A stretch of 64,000 bases of DNA from Coemansia sp. RSA 487. Its lineage: Eukaryota > Kickxellomycota > Kickxellomycetes > Kickxellales > Kickxellaceae. The position numbers were made by a program, and so were the translations under genes. The number at the start of each line of letters is the position of its first letter. Position 1 is the stretch's first letter. The stretch spans positions 1 through 64,000 of the forward strand of contig JANBRJ010000045.1 in assembly GCA_027577595.1 (NCBI GenBank), written 5' to 3'. Below the pieces are notes generated by a model. That model made no database searches. It saw only the letters and a list, made by a program, of their open reading frames with translations, and was not told the DNA's origin. Shown piece after piece: positions 46,558 to 56,313 of this stretch.

Positions 46558-47805
46558 CTAGCAAATGTTAAACGATGATCCAATAGGCGGATTCGGGATA
46601 ATACCAGCGTCAACAAGCTTCATGTAATTCCAAGCATCAGCAGATTCAGTCTTGAAGTTCCAAAAGATCCACCCGCTGCCCATCTCGTATGCCTGGAGCT
46701 GGGCCATAGCGAACTTGCGCATATACTGCTTTTTATTTTTGCTCCATGCCTCGAGTCTTTCCTTACCCTGGCAGCTCGCGCCCTCAACCATTGGTTTCTT
46801 GGTCAGATAAGTCCCATCCCACCTTGCGCCTCTCTGGAAGCCATTGAGCCACCGTGCGCAGTCTGTTGTTGCTAGACTAAACTCACCACATATGGTGCGT
46901 GTGCGGGTGTTGAAGTTTCCAATGTTCCGGCCATCATTGCATGCTTTCTCTATGTGCTCGTTTGGTGAAAGCCGTAGCTGGTCCTCAACAAACACATGGT
47001 AAATATGCGTATCGAGCAAGGAGTCGGTTAGGTTGAGCGGTACGACGTCCGACCATTCGTTCGGCGGAAGGAACGCGTCGTGGAAATCCACTGCTACTCT
47101 GGGCGCTATCGATTTAATGGTACTATACGCCATGTTGTAGAACTGGATGATGGTGGACTTGGGCACACCCCAGTTTGCAGGCTCGTTAACAGCCTGGATG
47201 GCAACCACAGATGGATACGCGTTAGCTATATTTGCCAGCACAGCTAGCGAGTCCAGCGACCGCTGAATGTCGTTAATGCCTTTGGTCCACCGGATATCTC
47301 CACGCTCCCCGGAATTGTCGAACCCATTTTGTGAGCCAGGAACGCCATGCAGATCAAGAATAACACGCATCCGGTAACGGCCAGCCCACCCCAATATTCT
47401 CTCCAAATAAGGTAGCTGCCCCTGGACATATGGATCCGAGCGATCCGGTGCCAAAGCCCAGTATCCGATTGGTATACGAATAGTGTTTATGTGCATTCTG
47501 GCCAGCGCTGCAACATCCGCCTCTTGGACCCAGGAACCCCAGTGCACTTCTAATCTGCTCTTGCACTCTGCCTTTCCCAGGGCTTTGCAGTAGTTCCACT
47601 CGTCAACAACGGTTGAATTAGGCTCATTCGCCCATCCTTCGAATAGTGATGGTGTAATCCACGGCTCAAGCACAAATAGTCCGCCCAGGTTGACGCCTCG
47701 TACAGGCGCATAGTCTTCTTGCCGCTTTTTGAGTACCGGTGATGCCACAGCAAATGTCACAAAGACTGTCACGAAAAGAAAGTACAGAGTTGACCTGAAC
47801 AGCAT
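46558..47805 (-). CDS. Secreted GH5 exo-1,3-beta-glucanase (EXG-like), paralogue 2
   Basis: 415 residues. The signal peptide (about 1-21) ends near a KKR site that could be a Kex2-type cleavage point (VLKKRQ), as in yeast Exg1. The domain starts RGVNLGGLFVLEPWITPSLF and contains IRIPIGYWAL, HGVPGSQNGFDNSG, acid/base Glu in AVNEPANWG, DTHIYHVF and nucleophile Glu in ICGEFSLA, and ends GSGWIFWNFKTE. It is closely similar to paralogue 3 throughout, implying a tandem duplication. It probably hydrolyses wall beta-1,3-glucan from non-reducing ends. A TATAAAG (47968-47962, minus strand) lies about 155 bases upstream of the start. Confidence 0.94.
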   Translation of the reverse strand: MLFRSTLYFLFVTVFVTFAVASPVLKKRQEDYAPVRGVNLGGLFVLEPWITPSLFEGWANEPNSTVVDEWNYCKALGKAECKSRLEVHWGSWVQEADVAALARMHINTIRIPIGYWALAPDRSDPYVQGQLPYLERILGWAGRYRMRVILDLHGVPGSQNGFDNSGERGDIRWTKGINDIQRSLDSLAVLANIANAYPSVVAIQAVNEPANWGVPKSTIIQFYNMAYSTIKSIAPRVAVDFHDAFLPPNEWSDVVPLNLTDSLLDTHIYHVFVEDQLRLSPNEHIEKACNDGRNIGNFNTRTRTICGEFSLATTDCARWLNGFQRGARWDGTYLTKKPMVEGASCQGKERLEAWSKNKKQYMRKFAMAQLQAYEMGSGWIFWNFKTESADAWNYMKLVDAGIIPNPPIGSSFNIC

Positions 47806-48772
47806 TTGCAGTGTTAATTAACTACAGGGGCTGAGGAGTGTGAAAATAACAAGGATAGATTAAAAAAAAAAGAATATCAACAGCGCTCGGCGAGATTCGC
47901 AGAAGAAAACGGCTTTAGAGAACACGAATACACAATTACAAAGTCTGTTGAGCGGAAATGGCTTTATAAGCAAACGCAGGACGATGCCATCTTAAGCGCA
48001 TACCAGTATGGCACTTGCGTCCAGGAATGCGGTATTCAAGAATTTATAGCAATTTTAATTGTCCATTTTCATAAAGGGAATGTTTACATTGGAAAAAAAA
48101 AAGCAAAACAAACAGGCGTTGGTAATGCGAAGGATTGCTGTGTGTGCAGTAGATATGAGCTTGTCACTCCCTCCCTCTGGATACTACTTTATCATATTGT
48201 TCAATGAACAAGGTGTGCATCGTCATGGTTACAGTATTCTTGTCCCAAAAAGGCAGTAAGGGGCTTTTGACACGGGTTGGATGAAGATCGGTTTAGAAGA
48301 ATGAGACCACTATAGCATTTGCCTGCACAGAGAATAGTGCTGCGCACCAAACATTCAGAAATGAAAACACCACCAAAAATTGGCTTACCGAGAAACGCTA
48401 GAGTAAATATTATAGAGCGTAAACGATAGCTGAGCAGAAGAAAAGATGGCATGCATTTCCATTTGCTCGTTTTTTTTTTTGGTCATTCCATGGACCTGTA
48501 CTTATAGGTGACGAACAGCCCTGGTATACATTCCACGGGCTGCCGCTGGAAGAATAGAACAAGAGGCGGACAATAGTCACAGCCATACACAGAAATTGAA
48601 AAACGCCTCACGTTTTTGTTTTTACACAGACACTATAGGATTATTACGTCAAATAGATAACAAAAAATGTGGCTTCGGCCAGTTTAAGAAAATAGAACAA
48701 TATTTGATAATAGAAGTACATTCCCGAACGGGAACCAAAACGGAAAGTGCATTTTGCCGGTCCCTTGGCTTA
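47806..48772. other. Spacer between GH5 paralogues 2 and 3
   Basis: No gene recognised. Carries the promoter of paralogue 2, with a candidate TATAAAG at 47962-47968 (minus strand). Confidence 0.45.
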
Positions 48773-50095
48773 CTAGCTCGAGCACCATGGCGAGCTAATG
48801 TCAATGTCCCAGTGGTTTCCGCCCAGCGAGTACCTTGAGTAGTGGCGGTCTGTCGGAGGGTTTGGAACTAGTCCATTTTGAGCCAGCTTTATGTAGTTCC
48901 AGTCATCAGCGCTTTCCGTCTTGAAGTTCCAAAAGAACCACCCACTGCCGGCCTCATAGGCATCCATCTGTGCTTCGGCAAACTGCCTAAAGAAGATGCG
49001 AGTCGATGAGTCCCAAGCAGAAATGGAGTCCTGGCCAGCGCAAGTAGCGCCCTGGTACACCGGGCCATTCATTTCCCAGGGCAGCGTTCCGTCCCACCGT
49101 GCGCCCTTGCCAAAACCATTTAGCCACTTTGCACAATCGGTGATTGCAAGCGACCATTCCCCGGTAATCGTCCACAGGTGCGTGTTAAAGTTGTACACAT
49201 TTGCTGCATCCTGGCATGTTGCTTTGAGGTGGTCGTTGCGAGACAGGGTAAGTCGGTCCTTTACAAACACGTGGTACGTGTGTGTATCGAGTATTACGTT
49301 CTGCCAGCCCTGAATGTTCATCGTATTCCAGCTGCTTGGCGGTAAGAATGCGTCGTGGATGAGCATAATCGTGTTTGGTGCAATCTGGCGGAAGCTGGTG
49401 TACGCGTTTTTGTAATAGTTGATTACGCCATCCATCGAGAGCCCCCAGTTTGCAGGCTCGTTGACAACTTCGATACCGTCGACGATTTTAGGGTACTTTG
49501 CGGCAATAGTGGCAAGACCCTCAACTGCTTGGATGGACCGATCAATGTTTGACTGCGTATCCTGCCAATGAATCCCCCCGTAGCGTCCGGAGTTGTCGAA
49601 CCCGTTCTGCGATCCAGGCACGCCATGCAGGTCGAGAACAACGTTAAGGTTGTATTTGCCAGCCCATTGAATGATTTGCTCGAGATATGGCACTTGGCCC
49701 TGAATGTATGGCTCGCCAGGGAGAACGCTAAATGCCCAGAACCCGATTGGAATGCGAATGTGGTTTAGTCCAAGAGATGCGATGGTCGAAATGTCCGACT
49801 CTGTTACCCAAGACGCCCAGTGGCTTTGTAGACGCGACTGACACTCGGTTTTTCCTAGCGCTTCGCAATATGTCCATTCATCGACAACAGTTGCGTTGCT
49901 TACTCCTTCCCACTGCGAAAATAAGGATGGAGTAATCCATGGCTCGAGCACAAATAGTCCGCCAAGGTTGACACCGCGGATAACATCGCCAGAGTTCCCA
50001 AACCGTCGATACAAGGGCGTAGGCGAAGCCTCTGAGCCTCTCAAATACAGCACTGCCACTGCCGCGACGGCGACAATATTAGAAAGTATTCTCAT
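48773..50095 (-). CDS. Secreted GH5 exo-1,3-beta-glucanase (EXG-like), paralogue 3
   Basis: 440 residues with a signal peptide (about 1-23). It shares with paralogue 2 the blocks RGVNLGGLFVLEPWITPSLF, CEALGK.ECQSRL, HGVPGSQNGFDNSG, NEPANWG (acid/base Glu), DTHTYHVF and GEWSLAITDCAKWLNGF (nucleophile Glu), ending GSGWFFWNFKTE. The C-terminus is longer by a short tail ending WCSS. The same-strand array with paralogues 1 and 2 implies local duplication of wall glucanases. Paralogue 2 and 3 are each other's nearest relatives by eye. Confidence 0.95.
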   Translation of the reverse strand: MRILSNIVAVAAVAVLYLRGSEASPTPLYRRFGNSGDVIRGVNLGGLFVLEPWITPSLFSQWEGVSNATVVDEWTYCEALGKTECQSRLQSHWASWVTESDISTIASLGLNHIRIPIGFWAFSVLPGEPYIQGQVPYLEQIIQWAGKYNLNVVLDLHGVPGSQNGFDNSGRYGGIHWQDTQSNIDRSIQAVEGLATIAAKYPKIVDGIEVVNEPANWGLSMDGVINYYKNAYTSFRQIAPNTIMLIHDAFLPPSSWNTMNIQGWQNVILDTHTYHVFVKDRLTLSRNDHLKATCQDAANVYNFNTHLWTITGEWSLAITDCAKWLNGFGKGARWDGTLPWEMNGPVYQGATCAGQDSISAWDSSTRIFFRQFAEAQMDAYEAGSGWFFWNFKTESADDWNYIKLAQNGLVPNPPTDRHYSRYSLGGNHWDIDISSPWCSS

Positions 50096-51661
50096 ATTTC
50101 TCTTGTTATACAGCAGAATATTTAGAAATAATAGGATAAATAAAATCTATAATTGTTGAAAAGATAGAGATACGTTTGTTTAGTACAATCGTTTACCGAT
50201 GTGTAGATTTAAGCTAAAGAAAAATAACTGGTTTTGTGTCCAAATAATATAAAGAACAGCTAGTGTTTCGCGCTTCAATTTGAACCACATTGCAGGTAGG
50301 GAAGAGAGAAATTCCGAATACGCAGTATAGCTCGGAATAACTAGTGCAAACCATGCATTGTCGCTTGCTACAGATACTATAGTGATCGTGTATATTGAGG
50401 ATGCAAAGCATATTTGCGTATGTGGCGTTTTAGGCAATGCGTGAATTTAACCACACACCATCATCAATTTCATTGTATAAAAATGACGGCGCATGTCTGT
50501 TTAACTCAGACAATGGCGATAAAGCGGAGATGGGAAATGTGAGGGGAAATATGTGCGTGTGTTTGTGGAGTAGATTCACTCTGTTAGCAGCAAAAAACAT
50601 GGGTTGGTTAAGCACATGGTCATTTTCTGTTGGCCATACAAGAATACGCACAAAAATTAATGGACACAACGCCTTGCAGACATATTATGTATAGTTCTTG
50701 TAAAAGGAAGAGAAAGCCGCAAAAGACCATGGCAGTAGAATATCCGACAGCCAGGAATGAATATGTCAACCAAGCACTTGCCTTATCAGTAATTGGTCGT
50801 ATAAAACTAACTTTGAATCTCTGTTTATTAGAAAATATTAGAATGACGAAAGATGGGGAAAAAAAACTAAAAATGTTGAATGCAAGAAAATCTGTAAATG
50901 TTGCAATGCCAAGCCGAAAGAGCTGCCTTTTTATAGAACGAGACTGTGCCGAGTGCTTGAGGGTAAAAAGGAAAGAGGTGGCATTGAGCAGACTGCTTTG
51001 CAACAAAAGGAAACTGTTACATCTGAAAATGCCTTTCACAATGCGTCTCCAAAAAACGCTCCCTCCCAGCCAAGATGCCAAACCCCCTCTTTTACACAGT
51101 GGGTGGAGTGTTGCTTGCTGCCATTTCACAGAGAACACCTTCCAAATTGCTACCTTTTGTCCTATCGAAGATTATGAATGCCGAGATATTAAGGCAGACG
51201 TTGTTGTATCCAGATCCCTCTTTTTATGCGATGCATGGGACAGATGGGGGAGGATGCATGTCAAGTGAGAAATGTAATACGAGGGAGAAGAAGAGGGAGA
51301 TGGATGTATGGAGTGGAGAGGAGAGGTGTAACTTGCGCATCTTGCTCCCCATTGTTGCGTAATATCGGGATGCCAGAGGACCACACGTATGAACAATTCC
51401 AATCTCTTTTCGCTTCATCGCACGAGTCACATGGAGCTATGCTGTATGCGTCCGAGTTTCACACGCATCAAAAGTGGTGCTGTCTATTTGCGTCAAGCAT
51501 ACACTTGACAGCAGACATTTACAAGGCTATAGAAGGCGAAATGCTTACCAAAGATTATTCACTTGTCGATCAACACACAAAAAGAGATGCTAGAAACAGC
51601 TGCTATAGTGTGGTCCGTTAGACATTGTCTTTGCTCTGTCATTCTAAAAAAAAGAACCTTA
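50096..51661. other. 1.6-kb spacer, GH5 promoter side
   Basis: AT-rich with no recognised gene on either strand. Open frames lack family features. Confidence 0.45.
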
Positions 51662-52195
51662 TTAATCAGCAGCAACAATAGCTTCGGAGCTGCAGCTAGT
51701 GACCTGCGTGCTTGTGCAGTCTGCATGGATGCTATTAGCCAGGGCAACCCACTGGAGCGAACAAATAAACTCGTCGTCGTCCTGCAGTGGCACTCGGTCA
51801 TGCTCCCACACCGTCAGTTCCTCAAACTGCCCAACAGAACGCAGCTCCCGTTGCTCGTCGTTTGTTGGGGTGGCAGCCGCCACATCGCTTTCAAACGCCA
51901 TGTCTTGCGAACCATGGTGGGGCAATGCTGTCGACTCCACTAACACATGTCCGATATATGAATTGGGCAGTGTGACTTTGCGACCGCAAAGCTGTCGTCC
52001 GCGGAATGATGCCTCGTAGGTCAGGTCGGCTTGCTTCTCAGGTAGAAAGTACACCGAGGTCTTGGCTGGCCCGTCATAGTCCACAAAGCACGGTAGCTGA
52101 TGCAGCCTCTCAGATCCCGTGATGCTAGCATCCCCCGTGCTGCTCAGATTTATAATGTCACGCATGTTGTTGTTCTCGTCCATCGCTAGTGTCAT
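51662..52195 (-). CDS. RNH203: Ribonuclease H2 subunit C (Rnh203 type)
   Basis: 177 residues. It matches the RNASEH2C fold: HQLPCFVDYDGPA, then YFLPEK, SFRGRQLCGRKVTLP, GHVLVE, an acidic variable loop, and FEELTVWEHD...LQWVALANSIHAD, the block that packs on RNASEH2B. The subunit is non-catalytic; with RNASEH2A and B it removes ribonucleotides from DNA and RNA of R-loops in the nucleus. The C-terminal 20 residues are Ser/Thr-rich. The start is the first ATG (52195); a second at 52183 (MDENNNM) is equally plausible. It lies 203 bases downstream of ERCC1 on the same strand. Confidence 0.88.
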   Translation of the reverse strand: MTLAMDENNNMRDIINLSSTGDASITGSERLHQLPCFVDYDGPAKTSVYFLPEKQADLTYEASFRGRQLCGRKVTLPNSYIGHVLVESTALPHHGSQDMAFESDVAAATPTNDEQRELRSVGQFEELTVWEHDRVPLQDDDEFICSLQWVALANSIHADCTSTQVTSCSSEAIVAAD

Positions 52196-52398
52196 TAGCT
52201 ATACTGGTATCGTGTGATAATTTATTAAAAACTATAGCCGGTTTATAGCATATGAAAAGGAAAGCATAATTTTAAAATATCCCCACGCAAAGCTTCCTTT
52301 CCGATTTCATCCGCAGTCAATACCACTTTCAAGGCACAAGGAAATATGGGCAAGCAAGAAAAAAAACTAACAAATAAACAAACAAAAAGGACGCCGAA

Positions 52399-53322
52399 TC
52401 AGGAATTTTGAACAAACAGATCATTCATGGCTTTGAACAGCCGCTGTGCCTTGAGATCGCCAATGCCTGGACACAGGGTCAGCTCGTCGGCGCTAGCTTT
52501 GGCCATCCCCTCAAACGACCCAAAGTTTGATGCCAATGTCAGCACATCGGTTTTATTAACAGACCTCACGCTAGTAAGCGCGTTGTTTAATCTAGCCATG
52601 TATGTGTCCTCGATGCGCTCCTTAATTGCATCAGGCGGCCGGTGCTCGTACATTTTCAAGGCCTCTATGTACCTTCCAGCTTCGTCTAATGACCACGCCA
52701 GGAGAATAGTCATGTTTCCAAGTAAAGCGGCACGGTTGATTTCGCGTAGAGGCAGCTTGGAGTCGTCGGTGTCTGCAAGAACAAGCAGAACACGCAGACT
52801 ATAGTTCTTACCGAGCCCTTCAATTCGTTTTGCAATGTACTCGGGGTGAAGGCGATGGTACTTTATGCTCAAGTAAAGAATGCAGGTGGTTCCTCCGACC
52901 ACATAGTCTGGCACGATATCCTTGGCAAAGCTCCACCGAACGTTCCGGATGCTGGCTAACAGGGGGTTTCCGCGCTGCAGCTCATTTACCTGAACCACTT
53001 GGCTGCTATAGTTCCGAGGTCCAGACGGCCTGCTCATCGCCTGTGGTGACGCTGCTGTTGTTTTTGCTATCGCTCGTGCCGTGATAAAATCCGGTGCCGG
53101 CTGCTTCTGGGTATCAGACACACAGCTAGTTGAACCACTTTGTTGAGCTTCGGGCGACTGCAGTATCGATGTGGACAGGTCTAAAGCCGCTTCTTGCATT
53201 ATTGTTGATGGAGTCAACCGTTCCTCCGCAGCAGCTCTGCTCTTTTCAATCTCTTCAACTGTGGGGATATGAAACCTTCGCTTGCTTGCTGGCTTCGACA
53301 GCTCTTGCTGACGTTCCGCCAT
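52399..53322 (-). CDS. RAD10: DNA repair endonuclease subunit ERCC1/Rad10
   Basis: 307 residues. The first 120 are low-complexity. The central nuclease-like domain starts GNPLLASIRNVRWSF and contains IVPDYVVG, CILYLSIKYH.LHPEYI, LGKNYSLRVLLV and LAWSLDEAGRYIE. The C-terminal double helix-hairpin-helix contains VRSVNKTDVLTLASNFGS and LCPGIGDLKAQRLF. ERCC1 is the DNA-binding partner of XPF/Rad1 in nucleotide excision repair and crosslink repair, and lacks its own catalytic motif. Length and layout fit the animal form, including the HhH2 region needed to pair with XPF. Confidence 0.96.
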   Translation of the reverse strand: MAERQQELSKPASKRRFHIPTVEEIEKSRAAAEERLTPSTIMQEAALDLSTSILQSPEAQQSGSTSCVSDTQKQPAPDFITARAIAKTTAASPQAMSRPSGPRNYSSQVVQVNELQRGNPLLASIRNVRWSFAKDIVPDYVVGGTTCILYLSIKYHRLHPEYIAKRIEGLGKNYSLRVLLVLADTDDSKLPLREINRAALLGNMTILLAWSLDEAGRYIEALKMYEHRPPDAIKERIEDTYMARLNNALTSVRSVNKTDVLTLASNFGSFEGMAKASADELTLCPGIGDLKAQRLFKAMNDLFVQNS

Positions 53323-55025
53323 GTTCTTTGGTATTTCAGGATACAGTAGAGTAAAATGGATTCAATATATACCAAACACGGGCAAACCTCTATTATCCGT
53401 AAACTACTGCTGGCTGAAGGAATAGCTACTCTTTTTTTGGTTCAAACACAAATTATTGGCTTAGTCATATGAGGCTGGCTCGAAATAAATCAAGCGAAAG
53501 TGCTTGACTGGAGAAAAATGACAACCAGAGCAAGAGCAGTCTTCATTTTCATTGCTGTTTCTCTGTGTTTGAAACTATTAAATGAGAATGGAAGGGCAGC
53601 ATTTCTCTAAGCCCTACCAAACCTGTGACTTACCTAATATCCACGAACAAGCATATACAAAGAAGCTTCTTTATATATTAGCCATGAGAAAATGTAGACT
53701 TTTCCTTATTACACTTCTATCCCTAATCATGCTATCTTGTGAAGTTCCAGACAACCAACGTATCAGCGTATCACCACTGAAAATGCAGGATTTTAAAACT
53801 GTATGCTAGCACCTACAACTTTTGATGACCTCTCGTATATTGTATAGTTGTTTATGTAGCATTTTCTTAATAGTTGGTAACCGCAACAATACACAATCTC
53901 AGTTGTGGATTCATAAGGATTCAAAAATATTTATTTCCCTGTTGTTTCTACTACTTCGCTTGTCTTTGCTACAATGTCAGCCTTTTGTACAAACAATTAG
54001 TTTGGAGTGAGAGGATGCACACACGCATACATTTTGTTGATTAAAGCAAAGCGAATACCGATCTTAGCAAATAAACTATCACCAACTTTGGCTCAAAAGG
54101 TTTTCTTTATAAATCAGGTTTACAAAACTAGTGTTTTTGGTCATCAAGCAATTGTAACATCATAGGTAAAATGTACAAAGAACAAACGGAAAAAACGAGA
54201 AAGGAGAATTTAAAAGAAAAAAGCCAACCCCAACGCCACCTACTGTTTACCAATGACGGCTATCTGGAATCAGTTTGCTTGAGTAAAGGAAAAATGTAGG
54301 CTGCACATCCAGACAGAAAAGTTGAGCGACAAGATATAAAAGGAGATGGACATTCTGCTTATCTGCAAATATCCAAGTATCATTTGCAGCTATGCGTTTG
54401 AACGAAAATAAAGTTATTTTATATATTCACATTTCAAGCATTATATAAATAAACAATTGCAACTTTTTTACTTGCAAAACATAACCATCAAGTGTGTGTC
54501 TTTAATGAGTAAAGACAGATAGCAATGGGTTTTTAGTTTTGCTAATTATTTGGTCCAAAAGTTCTTATTTGTGTTGTGTTTTTCGTGGGCGAAGAATTTC
54601 CTGTTTCATTGTAGAATTGACAGGCCCCTCCCTAGTCCTGGCGTGAGAAGTTCCAAACTGCCTTGATCTGTTTCTTTATTCGATTGGATGACAAATACTG
54701 AATATGTTTCTATGCAGAAACTGTAAATATAAATGCATTTTAATTCTTAACAGCTTGAAACTCAAAATGCATGTTTATTGGTTGTTGCTACAGTTTCAAA
54801 CATCACCAATAACAGTAAACTCCAAGATGAGGCAACAACAAATAAAACACTTTCAAAGAAAAAACATTGGTCTCAGGCGTATAAAAGAGGAAGAAGAGGA
54901 GAAAGATGAAAATTATTTTTGCTCAGAATTCGTCTATAGCTTTTCACATTTCTTGAAAGCACAAATACGTTTTTACTTTCCTTATACTCTTTCTATCGCC
55001 AGTCATTAACTATAGCAGGAAAACC
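53323..55025. other. 1.7-kb divergent spacer, ERCC1 and aldo-keto reductase
   Basis: Very AT-rich with no recognised gene. A TATAAAAG (54880-54887) lies 139 bases before the aldo-keto reductase start. Confidence 0.45.
54880..54887 (+). promoter_or_regulatory. TATA box candidate for the aldo-keto reductase
   Basis: TATAAAAG, 139 bases upstream of the ATG at 55026 and followed by purine-rich sequence. Position fits a core promoter. Confidence 0.4.
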
Positions 55026-55994
55026 ATGGTTGGACCTTTGATTACTCTTAGCAACGGGCTAAAGATGCCTACGGTTGGCCTCGGGCTGTGGAAGATCAGC
55101 AGGGACACTGTTGCCAGCCAGATCTACGAGGCCATCAAAATCGGGTACCGCCTGTTTGACGGCGCCTGCGACTACGGCAACGAGGTTGAAGCTGGGCAGG
55201 GCATCAGGCGCGCCATCGACGAGGGGCTTGTCACGCGCTCGGACCTCTTCATCACAAGCAAGCTCTGGTGCACGTACCACGCACGCGAGCATGTCAAGCC
55301 AGCGCTCCAGCGCACACTCAGCGACTTGGGGCTCGACTACATCGACCTGTATCTTGTGCACTTCCCTATTGCCCTAAAGTATGTGCCCTTCGATGTAAAA
55401 TACCCGCCCGAAACAGATGATGGCCACGGGAACCAAAACACGCGCGAGAAAGTACCGTTCCAGGAGACGTGGGAGGGCATGGAGGCTGTGTACAGCGAGG
55501 GGCTGGCCAAGAACATTGGTGTATCAAACATGGGTGGTGCCATGATGTACGACCTCCTTTCGTACGCCAAGGTCAAGCCTGCTGTTCTGCAGATCGAGCT
55601 GCATCCGTACTTTGTGCGCAAGCAGCTTGTCGACTTGGTCCAAGCCGAGGGTATTGCAATAACCGCGTACTCGTCCTTTGGCGATGCGAGCTACTACGAG
55701 ATCGGGTTTAAGGCCGATAGCGAGGCGTTCAAGCCGCTGCTCAAGCACGACGTTATCGTGGATATCGCTCAGAAGCACAGAAAGACACCTGCGCAGGTCC
55801 TGTTGCGCTGGGCCGTCGAGCGCGGATGCGCTGTGATTCCAAAATCATCCAGCTCGAACCGTTTGCGCGAAAACCTCGATATCTTTGGTTTCTCGCTGTC
55901 AGGTGATGAGATCGAGAGGATCAATGGCCTCAACAGGAACTTGATCCTCAACGAACCTGCCAACTGGATCAACACAGCTATTTGGGCCATCTGA
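55026..55994 (+). CDS. NAD(P)H-dependent xylose reductase-type aldo-keto reductase (AKR2B-like)
   Basis: 322 residues, the usual size for yeast xylose reductase. The catalytic tetrad is D45, Y50, K79 and H112, within LFDGACDYGNE, ITSKLW and LVHFPI. The segment FPIALKYVPFDVKYPPE after the catalytic His is the characteristic xylose reductase loop. Coenzyme-binding motif IPKSSSSNRLREN has Lys and Arg/Asn positions typical of the family; its serines replace the common Asn-Thr. It reduces aldoses such as xylose to alditols in the cytosol. Codon use is strongly GC-ending, suggesting high expression. No xylitol dehydrogenase is nearby. Other small-sugar or carbonyl substrates are possible. Confidence 0.93.
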   Translation: MVGPLITLSNGLKMPTVGLGLWKISRDTVASQIYEAIKIGYRLFDGACDYGNEVEAGQGIRRAIDEGLVTRSDLFITSKLWCTYHAREHVKPALQRTLSDLGLDYIDLYLVHFPIALKYVPFDVKYPPETDDGHGNQNTREKVPFQETWEGMEAVYSEGLAKNIGVSNMGGAMMYDLLSYAKVKPAVLQIELHPYFVRKQLVDLVQAEGIAITAYSSFGDASYYEIGFKADSEAFKPLLKHDVIVDIAQKHRKTPAQVLLRWAVERGCAVIPKSSSSNRLRENLDIFGFSLSGDEIERINGLNRNLILNEPANWINTAIWAI

Positions 55995-56313
55995 GTCTAG
56001 CGAGAGGAATGGAGAGCGTCGTAGCGTATTTTTCATATCCAGAAAAAGCCATTTCTTGCTTCAATACTTTTAAACTGACCTAGCAGAATACGACAAGAGA
56101 AAGTCAAAAAAAAAAGTCATCGCATGCATCACAGAGGGTTTCTTTGAGCGAGAGAAATGGATGAATGCGATACGTGCTGATAGTGCACGTGGAGCGAAAA
56201 AAAAAACTTTGGTGCACCAAAAAGTTTGCCATTCGCTTCTTTCCTGTCGTAATTTTTCTCTTCTAATTTGTACTCTTTATTCTACTAATTTGCAGCAGCT
56301 CGTTTCCCTACCG
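55995..56313. other. Spacer and 5' leader of the SulP gene
   Basis: The SulP frame opens at 56161, but residues before 56314 resemble no family member. TACTAATTTGCAG at 56284-56295 looks like a branch point plus 3' splice site, so an intron in the 5' leader is possible; no convincing donor was found. Confidence 0.4.

Noticed and set aside
50620-51138. A 172-codon minus-strand frame between GH5 and RNase H2C
   Set aside because: Phe/Ser/Leu-rich translation of AT-rich spacer without a domain.
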